From positions 62,001 through 126,000 of the forward strand of contig JACSYO010001548.1 in NCBI GenBank assembly GCA_016806645.1: a stretch of DNA of 64,000 bases, written 5' to 3'. This document shows positions 27,005 through 38,799 of the stretch, piece after piece (position 1 is the stretch's first letter; every line of letters starts with the position of its first letter). The notes beneath the pieces are model-generated. The model saw only the letters and a program-made list of their open reading frames with translations, ran no database searches and was not told where the DNA came from. The position numbers were made by a program, and so were the translations under genes. Source of the DNA: Ophiodon elongatus. Its lineage: Eukaryota; Chordata; Actinopteri; Perciformes; Hexagrammidae.

Positions 27005-27225
27005 AAATGGACTGTACTTATAGCTGTACTGTACTTATAGCGCTTTTCCAGTCTTCCAAGCACTCAAAGCATTTAACACTACTTGACATCATTCATCCAT
27101 TGACACCCATTCATACACTGATGGCAGGGGCTACCATGCAAGGTGCCACCTGCCCATCAGGACTTTCTAACCATTCATACTCATTCACACACAGGAACAG
27201 CCTGCAGGGGCAAATCTGTGCTTAT
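27005..27225 (-). repeat. SINE fragment, tRNA-derived family
   Basis: On the minus strand it ends in the tail shared with 16830 and 52932. The plus strand shows CCATTCATACACTGATGGCA followed by GGGGCTACCATGCAAGGTGC. The tRNA-like head is missing. The segment ACTGTACTTATAGC is duplicated at its left end. Confidence 0.6.
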
Positions 27226-30179
27226 TGGGTAACTGTAAAATATACTGCATCCATTACATATCTATGCCACACGTGTGTGATATGAAATATCTATCTATAT
27301 ATAAATATATATATCTGCATCGGCCCAAAAATCCAGTTTTGTTAAAGGACTAGTTGCTGACTAGACCTTTATGATTGCATGATCTATTAATGATTTTACA
27401 ATCACCAGAGCAAAAAAGAATAAACACACCACATGCATTTAATTCTTAAAATTAAAGACGTCAATGTGTCATTAAATATGCAAATTAATCTGTATTTTCT
27501 AAAATTGTAGGAAACTGCAGTAAGTAAAGAGTTGAGTGTGATTTCTACTGATGGCTTTCACAGTTTTATAAAAGAAAAACATATGTATCTGTAGTATGGT
27601 AACTACTGTAGTAACAGTTGTTAAGGTACAGGTACGCTTATTAAAATGCCAAGAAGTATAACAATAATTGGAAGACTGATGCAAGACTCCAGAATAAACT
27701 CAGTCTTAAAGAAAATAGAAACTAAATTGCATTACATTTTCACCTGTTAATGTATAAAAGGTACTTATTGCATCAATGTTTTTGAGTTTTTAGAACCTAA
27801 ACAATTTTTTTCAAGTCGAGTCCTGTGTTGTATAGTGAAATTATGGACATTTTTATTGCAGTAAAATGAACATTTTAACATTTTATTATTATATTATATT
27901 ACTGATGCGGGTCTCTAACTGTGTGAACCATGCAGAAAGGAGGCAAAACAATTATTAAGCAGACTGTGGCTGCGTCGAGCACAGATGTGGGCTGTGGGCT
28001 ACACCAAACATAGTGGAAGTGCTGACTTAACACCCTGCATATTACATAATTACTTGATGTGTTTGGCATCAAGATGCAAGTAAATAAAACTGAACCGCAG
28101 AGGCTCGAAAAATGCAGTCTTAGAAACATTTTTTCTCTTGGCTTACCTCATTTTATCTACGCCCTATGAAGTGCTGCAAAGAGTATTTTAATCTAAGGAA
28201 TAGCTCGCTCCAATGCTGCACAAAAAGCAGAAAAGACGTTTTTTGGTTGGGAGCTTGGAATAAATTATGGCTGCCGGTGAAACATTAAGCTGTTGGTAGT
28301 GCCTGTGGTAGAGCATATGAAGGGAAGAGGAAGCTTTAACACTGCACTGGCTTTTACGTTGGAGCTGGGTGTTGAGCAGTAAAGCAGAATTAATGTGGGA
28401 GATGTCGACAATTAAAAAATAGAGGCCGTGGCGTTGTCTCCCCCACCCTGAGAATGCCGTCCCGAGGAAACGTCTTCACTTTACAGCTGCATGCCGTCTC
28501 CCCAGTCAGTCTGCAGCTATACTGCAGAGGCCGATGAAGCCAGCTTTACTGCCCCAACACCACTCACACATGCACTCTCCAAACTTGCCTCTCTTTCCCT
28601 ACTTCCACACTTCATCTATATATATTTCTCTTTCTATGCACACAAATGAAAAGAGCTCCTGGGCATTTCAGCTGCAGACAGCCAGCACCTTGTCTGCTCG
28701 GCCAATGGATTCGGCAGGAAATCTAAAAGGCTGTGACAATACAGTCATTTGAGCATACTCAGTGCAGGCGGTAGCGGATTTCCTCTCTCAACTTCAAATC
28801 AGATGACAAAGAATAGGCATCGCTTAATCTGTCAACCCACTTGAGGTGCAGTAAAACTATAAATCCCTCCCTGATCCTCAGCTCGCAGGATATTTTGACA
28901 TAACACTGGATTTCTGAAAAGGCCAACTCGGGGGATATAAAGATGATGGGCAGCGAGGGGAGCTCTAACTTGGATAGACATGTCACTCCCCGCTGAGCTC
29001 AGACTGTAAGATATACTATTAAGACTTTTCTCTGTTTCTCCTCACACGTCTGTCTCTCTATTTGCAATCATGGGACATAATGATAGAATGATGTAATGCA
29101 GTACATTATCTGCATCTAAAAAATACTGCTTCCATGTACCAAGCCAGGGATGTGGGGCAAGCCTCACATTCTTTTTTATGTTTAGGTGAACGCCTCAAAA
29201 CGCCACTTTGGGTGATGTTCACGTACAGTGTGTTTTCCTACAGGTTCACCCCACCCACCTCCAAACACACACCGACTCCCATTGCTTTCAAGAATCCATT
29301 AAAAATAGCTTAGAGACATAGTGCTGCCTGGACTAATGTCGTGCGTTATGTTTCACAATGCCTCGTCTGATGAAAACCTTTCAAATCCCTGTTGGGTAAA
29401 AGGATAATGTCATAGTGGTCGTGCTGAACAGCAGTATATTTTAGAAGTGTATGCCATTTTGGACACTCTGTATGATGTTTCCATGCGACAACAGCATTAA
29501 ATCAGAGATGATTTTTAATGCTATTACAGGAATCCGTTGCAAATGCACAGAAAATACACCTTTGAATACATTTGGGCTGGGCAATTGAAACTATCGACTG
29601 CATTTTGCCTATGATTGATTTATCAGTTGATTAAAAGATTGCCCGAGATATTTTCCAAGCCAGAATGGCCAAATTGGTGGTTCCAGTTACTCAAATGAAA
29701 TAAAAGAATGTACGGTAAGGTTTGTTGAGTTCGGTAAATGCTACTGTGGTGGTATCAAAAGTCTGGTTGTTTTGAAGAGATGATCGATCTTTAAAGAAAA
29801 TAACCTTGAACAGTATGTTCGCAAAGAAACCAACCGCTCTACATTTAAAACAACCTAAATGAGAAGAACTTCTGTGAATAAAAGAGGTAGCAAGACATTG
29901 TGGTGATACTTTACTGTTGTGGCGATACTTAAAAGCTAATGTCCAACACAACACTGATTGGTTAGATGTATAGTAAACTGTAAGGTCGGGTGCCATCCCA
30001 GATGACAGTTCGTCAAGAGAAGCGCACATCTAATCTTCTACTTTTGTTTATTATTATAGCTCGTTAGGTCTAGCTAGCAATACATAACTCCCATGCACTC
30101 TGCAACGTTTCTGAAAGTTCGCCTTTTACTCCTGGTGTGTAAGACATTTGTTTTGTCTGGGAACTACATCAGTGCCTGC

Positions 30180-31445
30180 CATGGAGGACATGCTCCTTTG
30201 TTTACACCTGGGTGTTCCCAGCCAAAGATTGGCAAAGGTACCTGGGGAGAAACTGTAGATCCCAGGTGAAGTCAGATGGAAGCACTATGGCTACAGAGGG
30301 GAGTTCAAGCAACGGGCAAAGAACTCAAGAGAGAAGCCGTATCTCTCTTCCGTAATGGGGAATTTGAGATCCCTTGTCAATAAGCTGGAAAAGCTAACGG
30401 CCCTGGTGAGGAGTCATAGAGAATATTGGGAGTGCAATGCAAAGTCTTTTACTGAGACACGGCTGCACAAGGATATCCTGGACTCTGACGCCACCAATAC
30501 TGACTGTAAGAGGAAAGGAGGCATCTTGCCATTGTCATTGACAACAGATGGTCCAACCCTAGACATATTACTGTCAAGGAACATGTCTGTAGCCCGGCAT
30601 CAACACCAAACTTTTAGCGTTGGGTCTACGTCCCTATTATCTGTCACTGTTATTGCTGTTGCTGTTAACATTCTGTTCTCCGCCAATGCGGCACAGACTT
30701 GTGACGTCATTAACTCCGTCACAGCTGAGCTGACACCCCAATGCCTTCATGCCAATCTCTGGAGACTTTATACACAAGGCACTTGCCAACACCTCGACAA
30801 ACTTCCCACAGACCCCAATCAGAGACAATAAAGACAATGGATTTACTCAATGCTAATGTCAAAGAAGCACACGACTCCACATCCTTGGCAGGTCTGATCA
30901 CAACCTGGTTCAATTCTTGCCACAAAATGCCCCTTGTTCAGCGGCATTCTACGACCACCTAGTAGAACCGGGAGATGGTCACTGGTGGAACGTGAGACAT
31001 TGAGGGGATATCTATACTTCACAGTAGACATCAACTTTAGTGTGGACAATGTTGGTCCAGCAACGACTCTAACATGTTTCCCAAACAACAAGCCCCGGAT
31101 CCATCAAGGCCCGGATCCATCAAGGGCCTCCTGAATGAGAAAGGACAGCCTTCAGGGCAGAGGACAAGGAGGGGCTTGAAAAGATTCAGAGGGGGTTTAG
31201 AAGTAAGGTTAAGCAGGGAAAGGAATATGGAGTCCAGACTGCAGCAGAATAACAACAGGAAGTGTGGAGAGGCATGAGGACCATCATCCACTATAATCAA
31301 ACAAACAGTCAGAGGGTGAAGGTGGCACTAGAATGGCTGATGAGCTAAATCGGTCTTTTAAAAGATTCGACACATGGGCCCCCTCCCACTTCTCAACATG
31401 CCCCCTCGACCTCAACATCCCACAAGATGAAGACTCGCAAGAGAC
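30180..31445 (+). pseudogene. L2/CR1-like LINE ORF2, endonuclease and linker relic
   Basis: Pieces in different frames follow the order of a fish L2-type LINE ORF2. At 30355 begins MGNLRSLVNKLEKLTALV with FTETRLH, the start of the endonuclease. A VNILFSANAAQTCDVINSVT segment follows at about 30667, then GRSDHNLVQFLPQ (endonuclease SDH motif) at 30887-30925. From about 31060 come FPNNKP, KGLLNEK and LQQNNN, the linker before the reverse transcriptase, ending near DELNRSFKRFDTWAPSHFS at 31335-31400. The GDFN motif is not preserved and several frameshifts and stops intervene. CGGATCCATCAAGGC is duplicated in tandem at about 31096-31126. No reverse transcriptase follows. Dead copy. Confidence 0.75.
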
Positions 31446-34400
31446 CGACACTTTCCTTGTATTATTTTAAACGGATCAAATGTCACAGAATATGTGACAT
31501 TTCTTGATGATTAGACCTGTTGTTATTAAAGTGCTAACGAAGTGCTGCCATCTTGGTGACAAACACACTGCTCTTCCTATAACCTTTTCACAATGAAAGT
31601 ATTAGCTGTAACACAGCTCTGATATGGCTTAAAATCCTCAGTAAACGGTAAAATATGGCTGATATGTGATAGTACGGACAGGAATGTGGGACTGAAACTT
31701 AACTCCAAACCACAGACATTCAGTTAGAAGCTACAGCAAAGCTCGGTTTAGCTATCCCCTATTGTGAGGCTGGAGCGGAAACGCATATCATCACTGCTTG
31801 GCTTGACACGACCCGGCTTAAGTGGACCGACCCAGGAGAAACACTATTACTCACTACTATATGTACAGTGTATATTGAAAATACACTATATTTAAATGCA
31901 CAAAAAAACAGGCAGAAAAATACTTTTTTACTATGCATAGAGCACTGCTGTCCACTGATTTATTATGCTCTACTCGAGTACAATAACTTTTTTTTTGGAG
32001 ACACTGAATCATTTGAGAAAAGCCGCCGAAAACACAGGATTGTGAGATTATCCCTCTCCTGCACTTTTTAATCTACCATGTACTCAAGAGCTCAGTCCAA
32101 ATTTAGCTCGGAGCTGTCAAAGATCTCAGCCTGACACACGCGTTAATGTGCTTCACTATCCTTCCAGAGGCCGTCCACACTGTCTCGCTTTGCCAGCCCA
32201 CTCCCGCTGACCTCCAACCACTGCAGTTTACATTCAACACACTGTGCTTTTTACAGAACACACACTGAGTCTCGTACATGGTGGCTGCTGCTGCAGGACC
32301 CGGGTGGGTAAAGTGCTCCCCACAGCCACTTCCAAGTCACAAGTACTCATTCAAACAGGGGAGTGCAGGAAACAAGCTATTATGGAGGAGCCTTTGGCCT
32401 GATAACAATACAGAAACATTCTGTTTTTTTATTTTTATTATTTAAATCGTACATCACGCTTGCTTAAAAGCACTGTTATCAGTCATAGTACAAAGCAGCT
32501 TGGACTGACAGAGCTCTCAGTACTGATGCAAGGCTACGCATTGCCTCACTTTTAGACAAACCAGAGTTCACTGATTAGACTGCAGGCAAAATCAAGGGCT
32601 ATTTGATTAGATAATTAGTGCGCAAAGAAACATGTTTAATTGTGCCATTATATTAATCACAAGAGGTTATGAGACATTACTCACTGTAAAAAGGATACAT
32701 TAGTGTGTTGTCCATGACTTAGCCCAACATTTAAGCCCAAGAAATCATGATTTATAGTGTTTTTGTTTTCATTATTGAAAGGAAAAACAAAAGCTGTCAG
32801 TAATATTAACCTTTTTTCTCAGTCTCTCATGGGGTGTGTTATGTCCCCTGCATGATTGACGGTGGAGCTGGCAGGCTGAGCCCTGGAAAACCAGTTCTCC
32901 ATATATGCAGATGGAAAACCAACAGCACTCTGACAAGTTAATACACAGATAGGAGAAACAACCATTTCCCCAAAATATAACTATACATGTCTCCCCCCTG
33001 ATTCTTTTTTTTATTTTTGTCTGAGGAGATATGGACATGCGATTTATGGGCTAGGAGAAAAACACAATTTAAGTTAACTGGACTTCATAAACAGTTGCCA
33101 ATCAAAAATATATATATTTTTAAACAAATTGCTCCAAAGCATCCACTGCATATTATCAATTCCATAAGCAAGCATTTCCAGCATGACCTGTGAATAAGTT
33201 TATACAACCAGCTAATCAAAGCATAATAATGCAATCATTGTTTTGTTACCTGTAAGTGCTTATCTGCTACAGAGTACACAGCAGACTAAACATAGCAGTT
33301 TTATTATTTTTTGTTTAGAGCCGGGAACCCACTATCCTGGAATACAGTGACCAGATTCTTTATTGACCTCAACTGCAGAGAGAACCAGGCATTTGTCAAA
33401 ATTAAGTCTATACTAGAGACTGGCCTATATTTCTAACTTTCTTGGTTTTATATGTATATTCTATTTACTTTAGCAAGAAGTTTATACTATCTCAACACCT
33501 CCACATTTACCCGTCAGTGTAATTTCATTCAGGGTCCCTGCAGGGTTCATCAAGCTAAAATAAGACTGAATACTTAATACTTTTTAATACCACATATAAT
33601 GCAATTTATTACCTGCTTCAAGATCATACTATGATGAAATCCTGTAGGAACTATATGGCTTACAATTATTTATTGTATCACTTTTTTCTCCCCAGCAGTA
33701 TAACAATACGTCTTGATGATATAATTAATTTAAGTAACGCTGCCCGGGCCTGCATATGAAAATGGATGGATGGATTTACCAATTCTTAATGATTAATTCA
33801 TTAAAGTTCATTTACTGTAGTACTTTTGACACTTGCCCATGCAGAGCTAATGAGCTTCCTTCCTGCTGCAGCTAGCAGTAGTGAACGTGTTCCCTGCAGG
33901 TCAGATGGTGCCTACTGAAACTCCACAAAAAGGATTGAAGAGCATCCTGCATGAACAATCCACTTTCACAATGTTTCCACTTTTAGTTGTTATTGTCACG
34001 CAGCCCACAATCCCATTTGGGGAAACATGTTTGTGTATCGCCAATGTGAGGAATTGAGATTTAATTGTTATATGCAAAGGGAAAACACAAAGACATGTTT
34101 CCATCCAATAATTTTAAAGTGATCAATAAAGAATATATGCGACAAATAGACGTTGGAATAAAAATGCAGCAGCTGGAGCATCCAGATGGCCATACAATTT
34201 ATCCTGGTGGTCATACCATATAACCGTAATGTCCCCTGTTCGATTCTATCGAGTAAAAAATAAAAATGCAAAAAGAAAGGCCCTCATCATATTCATTCAT
34301 ATTGAACTTTAGTGGTGGATTTCCCCGAAACAATTAAACAATAATTACACGGTCAAACCTGGGGCAGTCCAGTCCCTGTTAGAAGGGCAGATATGACAAG

Positions 34401-34690
34401 CGGTGTTAGAATGACTTCACCTTTAAATGATGAAGGTATTGAAGGTAAACAGCCTGATTTGGTTTTGGCGCTAGTGGGTGCCATGGAAAAAAATGGCATT
34501 TGTTTTAACATGAATTGCAAACGAGCTGCATACTATTTCCTGTGAGTAGAAAAGGCCTTCAGTGAAATGCGGCCTTGAAGTTCAGGGTAGACCTGCTCAG
34601 GCAAGTGAGAAATAAGATAGGGAACAACACAAAGACATACAGGAAGAGGCAAAAGACAGAAAGAAGACAAGAGACAGTCAGTTGACCTAC

Positions 34691-35141
34691 CGTCCTCTGT
34701 GGGGACATAGATGTTTAGGTAAAGGCAGTCTTCGCTCTGCTCCTGCACGTAGGTTACCACTGTATCCAAGTTGGCGGTGAACCATACAGGGAGCATATCA
34801 TTGAGCAAAAAGCGGTCCTCTAAGAACTGAGGACAAACCGCAGCAAACTGAGTAGCATTCCTGATTCCCGGCCAAGACATGGGTGGCTCCGGCGGCTGAA
34901 ACCTCCGCTCCCCCGTTGGGGCCAGTGCATACGGGATCCCCAAATACTGTTCCACTGGTCCCAGGATCTCATTTGGTAATGTAACCTTCACTCCCCGCAA
35001 TTTTCCATAATTGGTGGTGACCACTGGGTGCTGCTGGGACTGAACGGCGGCCATGCAGATGGACACCAGTCCCATCCACAGCAGAAGGTTGGCCTTTGCT
35101 GTGGAGCGACACATCCATGAAGGGCCTCCAGGCGCTGACAT
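34691..35141 (-). CDS. nlgn4x: Neuroligin-4-like, first coding exon
   Basis: This exon encodes the first 150 residues plus one base of a neuroligin, a postsynaptic type I membrane adhesion protein that binds presynaptic neurexins. The ATG at 35141 is the first in frame; an in-frame TGA lies upstream at about 35246. Residues 17-35 are hydrophobic (ANLLLWMGLVSICMAAVQS), a likely signal peptide, followed by the start of the esterase-like domain: NEILGPVEQYLGIPYA, a possible N-glycosylation site in GIRNATQF, CPQ, MLPVWFTANLDTVVTYV, and EDCLYLNIYVP, which fits the carboxylesterase type-B signature 2. The EQYLG and AAVCPQ segments and the absence of a splice-A insert fit neuroligin 4 better than 1, 2 or 3; this is from recalled family sequences, not a search. 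The exon ends GAG GAC G followed by donor GTAGGT (phase 1). Which teleost duplicate (a or b) it is cannot be decided here. Confidence 0.95.
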
Positions 35142-35405
35142 GCTACTGTTGTGCTGAGCCTGAGCCTGGCAGGTCGTGGTTATGGTCCACCCTCGGGTCC
35201 TCGGTGCCCCGCCCTGCCCCTCCACCGAGATGCTTTCTACTCCTCCTCAGGCTGCGAGCTGAATGAAGGAGCCCCCGCCAAACAAAGCAGCTTCCTCAGA
35301 ACTCCCCATTCTGAGAGCCTGCATGGAGATTGGCACCTGCTGTCCAGAACAGGAGAGATCCTAGGATGCCCTGTGGTTACCTGGGCTCCAGCTTGATGGG
35401 ATATT
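35142..35405 (-). other. nlgn4x: 5' untranslated part of neuroligin-4-like exon
   Basis: On the minus strand a pyrimidine-rich run, ttctttttctttcag, ends at 35406 and makes a strong splice acceptor, so the exon probably begins at 35405 and carries 264 bases of 5' UTR. The stretch is GC-rich near the start codon. It implies at least one upstream non-coding exon, as is usual for neuroligin genes. The acceptor is inferred from sequence only; no transcript is available. Confidence 0.7.
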
Positions 35406-35441
35406 CTGAAAGAAAAAGAAAAAAGACCAAGGATTCAGTCC

Positions 35442-35479
35442 AACCAGTATCCTAAAATGTAACCAGTATCCTAAAATGT
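35442..35479. repeat. 19-base tandem duplication near splice acceptor
   Basis: AACCAGTATCCTAAAATGT occurs twice head to tail, starting 37 bases upstream (on the minus strand) of the first base of the neuroligin-4-like exon, where a branch point would normally lie. Confidence 0.9.
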
Positions 35480-35509
35480 TATCAAGTAAACAACGGGGGT
35501 TCCAAGGAT

Positions 35510-35730
35510 GGTAATGTTGGTCATTTGGTCAGCCCGCCACTTTGATTCAAACTGAAATATCTTAGCAAATATTGGATGGTTTGAAAGTGATCCCTGATGT
35601 TTTTTATCTAGTGGTACCACAACATTTTCAAAATCTTCAACCCCAAAAATTCATTTTTGGATGAATTTGAATGAAACCTAACAATTTCAAGGTTTCCAGA
35701 GGATGAATCCTACAGACCTTCCTTCAGTAG
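35510..35730 (+). repeat. Non-autonomous repeat (TTGGATGG family)
   Basis: It contains CACTTTGATTCAAACTGAAA, TATCTTAGCAAATATTGGAT and CCAGAGGATGAATCCTACAG, blocks of an abundant teleost non-autonomous repeat. A second copy lies at 42690-43160. Confidence 0.55.
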
Positions 35731-35849
35731 TGTGACAAAACAATATCAACTGAGGAGTTTACCAAGTAGGTTTTTTAACCACATCACATCATCGCCTCTT
35801 AAAAAAAACACTTTTAAACCAGAGATTTTGGCTTTCTTTGTAAACGATG

Positions 35850-36110
35850 TATTCCACATGCATTTCAAAGTAAGTCACGTAACTCCACAAGGTTCTCGGA
35901 CCTTTTCTATTCATGATATACAGACCTCCTTTTGGCAATATCATTAGAAAATACTGCATTAACTTTCACTGTTATAAAAACAACCTACAATGACTGTCTT
36001 TTTTCACCTATGTAACATTTCAAAAATCAGGTACATCCTGTATCAAAGTAATGCAGAAAGAATTGTGGTTTACATGAAGAAAATCTCACACCTGACTGCA
36101 AAAATATTGA
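35850..36110 (+). pseudogene. LINE reverse transcriptase fragment
   Basis: The translation HVTPQGSRTFSIHDIQTSFW at about 35876 is a decayed form of the RT block with GVPQGS. After a short gap, FFHLCNISKIRYILYQSNAE at 35999-36058 matches the FFHLRNI segment of the LINE piece at 39705-40320 at both DNA and protein level. It is a short internal copy in the Rex1/Babar-like group, with the FADD region lost. Confidence 0.55.
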
Positions 36111-36939
36111 TTAATTACCTGCTCACTCAACAAACACTGCATGCCACTCAAAGTCAGGATAAATCAATTATTAAATATCGTGCTGACCAGCACTGACCCC
36201 TTATGATATCAAATATAAATGAAAAGGCTGTGTGAATAAATAAATGGAATTCTGTTAATAGAGTCAAAGTACATGCCAATCTTGGCAAGCAATATTTCTA
36301 AATTCAACAGTTTCCCAGCATGGATTAGTAAAAGAGAACAGAAAGGATTCAAACTGACAGCTGCAAGGATCTGTCATGTTGGTTTGTCTGTTTGGAAATA
36401 CAGACACTTCTAAAAATCCATGTATTACAGTGTGGCATGTATTACAGTGGCACCATGAGCTGGAGCCGGCTGAGTTTATCATCAACCAAACAAGCAGAGA
36501 AAGCTTTATTATGTGTCAGGGTGTTGTAGGAACAAATCATAAGCCCTTGTGCATGAACAGATATTTATTTCAAGTTGCTACATTGTAATAACACATGAAA
36601 TCAGAGTTGATTTAAACAATATGAACATCTGATTTAAACTCAAAACACCGTGTTCACACTGTATGGCCTTGTATACACACCAGTTGTAGCTGCTAACTTT
36701 TAATCATATTTGCTGAAACTGTCACGACATCCTGACAGTAAAACATGAGAGATAATCTGTGAAAAAAGAATCTGGTTCCTCCGCCTCCTTTGGCATTTGC
36801 AAAACGCTCAATGGCATTTGCAAAATGTTCAACGAAAATTAACCAAAGGAGTCTCAAACATAGCTGTCAATAACTGCTCGTGGAGCTTGTGAATTCCAAT
36901 CAAACTGTAAAACTAGCCGGGCTGGGGCCATTCGTCGAC

Positions 36940-37640
36940 TATCTTTGATGACAAAAAAAAAAGCATTGATTTGCAAAAGATGCATTGATGCGTTGCAAAA
37001 AGACAGCAGTCCCCTCGAAAGTGTGGAACTATTTTATACAGCGCGTGAACAATGTGGTGTCCTGTAAGCTCTGCAAATTGGAAATGGCTTATCACAGCAG
37101 TACAACTGCAATGCACAAACCGAAAGTGAACGCATCCCGGAGCGCTTCGTTGAAAAGGCGGTGGGCAGTAACACGGCACCTTGTCCTGCGGACGTTTTGT
37201 CCCGACCAAAGCGTGATATACGGACGTGTTTCTGTCAGTGACGGTCACTTAAAAATACATTTCTGAATGTTTCTCTTTTCTGCCCCCATGTTGAAAGTAA
37301 TTTCTGCGTTGTTACATTTTTTGTTTTTTAAGTGAAGATGATAGAATAAAATATTGAAAAATTAATTAGACAAGTTCTAATATTTGTTTTGGGTAAATTT
37401 ATTTTGTATTGATTAGTAATTAAAAAATTTTAGATGATAGAATAAAATATTGAAAAATGAATTAGACAAGTTCTAATATTTGTTTTGGGTAAATTTATTT
37501 TGTATTGATTAGTAATTAAATTTATTTTCTTTAGAGCAAATAATCAATGCATTTGTCATTAGATTAATTGACTAATCAATAAAAAAAATCGTTAGTTCAA
37601 TCAATAAAAAAAATGTTTTAGGTCCATTTCAACAAACCAT
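36940..37640 (+). pseudogene. hAT-type element relic with BED zinc finger
   Basis: The frame at 36985-37266 encodes SKVWNYF, VVSCKLCKLEMAYHSSTTAM, a BED zinc finger as found at the N-terminus of hAT transposases and ZBED proteins. The CxxC pair is present, but the following HxxxxH part is replaced by KPKVNASR, so the finger is broken. No catalytic domain follows. Downstream, AT-rich sequence with TTAATTGACTAATCAATAA and a 96-base tandem duplication resembles the terminal part of such elements. Confidence 0.6.
37336..37519. repeat. 96-base tandem duplication
   Basis: Two copies beginning AGATGATAGAATAAAATATT at 37336 and 37432, almost identical (one substitution seen, ATTAATTAG versus ATGAATTAG). 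The second copy lacks the last few bases. Confidence 0.85.
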
Positions 37641-38799
37641 GCAGCACTGAATCAAGATTCTGTCACTGCATGCCTATTTCTCACTTCACATGTTTTAAGA
37701 AACATTTTTTGTGTACTGTTTAGCTGTAAAATGAGAACGTTTGTGACCCAGCCGGTGGGCGGTGCTTGGTTTTGGCTCGACTGTTTTCAGATATGGCGAT
37801 CGGGTTCACAAACTTTCACATTTTTACAATTGGTGGCCATGGAAGACCAAAAGCAAAATGATTAATTTGTTGAATATGGATACAACATGTTTCTTTGGCC
37901 TCAACAAACAGTTTTAGGGAGAAGTTTAATGTAACTTCCGTACAGCACACGGTACATTTAAGCTGACAGAAAACTTTGTGGATGAGTGCACAAGGACTTG
38001 ATAGACTTGTCTATTGAAGAAAGCCAGTCTTATTCTTGCTCCTAGGCTCATACAAATTAGACAGTTATCAAAAGGCCCCATAATTAATTCTACGAAAAAT
38101 GAGGTGATATTCTATATTTTTTCTTTCTAATCTGTGTCTTGTGTGCAGTCCTAAACTGACAATAAATGTAGTCTTCAAACAATTATTGTGAGTGTATACA
38201 AAGTGTGTATATTACCATGAACACATATACTGAAGTTTATTTTGACTTAATGCCACATAAAACATTCAGCTGTCACAAATAATCACTGAAACACCGAATG
38301 TGGATTAATCTGTCATTAAATATAGTCCCTCAAAAAAGTAGTGCAACAGTGACTGTTTTTGGGAATTACTTTTTTTTTAAGTGAATCATAATTAGTGTGA
38401 ACTGTTTGGATTAATATCATTTGTAAACACACAATCTGCTTTGAGCCTACTAGATACTAACAATATATATAGAATAATACCAACTTTAAGTTTTAATTTT
38501 AGAATTTAATCACCCTAGAAGGTAGGTTATCTCGAAGGATTTTTTGTAAATTATGTGAGCCAACCCTTTAAAGGTTTTACTGACAACATTTTAATCTTGA
38601 CGAATCAGAAAAAATATATCAGAAAATAAATTATACACCCACAGAGCTTTCAGACAGTTTCCAAACTAAAGTATTACTTTTCCTAAAAATATTATGATGA
38701 TTGTGAATTAATCATTTAATAAAATGTGTTGGCTCAAAATTGAATGTATCGTTATCTCTGTGTAGGACATTTGGCTGCTGCTTCTAACAAGGCTTGTGG

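Larger units (their letters stand above)
8635..34690 (-). other. nlgn4x: Neuroligin-4-like intron between coding exons 1 and 2
   Basis: This 26-kb intron runs from the donor GTAGGT at 34690-34685 to the acceptor cag at 8637-8635 on the minus strand. Between the repeats listed separately, the stretches 8640-9350, 9700-16825, 17060-18590, 18650-22020, 22110-23870, 24540-26730, 27230-30170 and 31450-34680 hold no recognisable gene. They contain purine-rich runs (20300-20480 and 20580-20700), a GC-rich hairpin (12416-12471) and some high-complexity segments that could be conserved regulatory DNA. No RNA gene was recognised. Confidence 0.85.

Noticed and set aside
35142..35225. Upstream extension of the neuroligin protein
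   Set aside because: The extended frame would start at GTG 35225, and no ATG lies between the in-frame stop and 35141.
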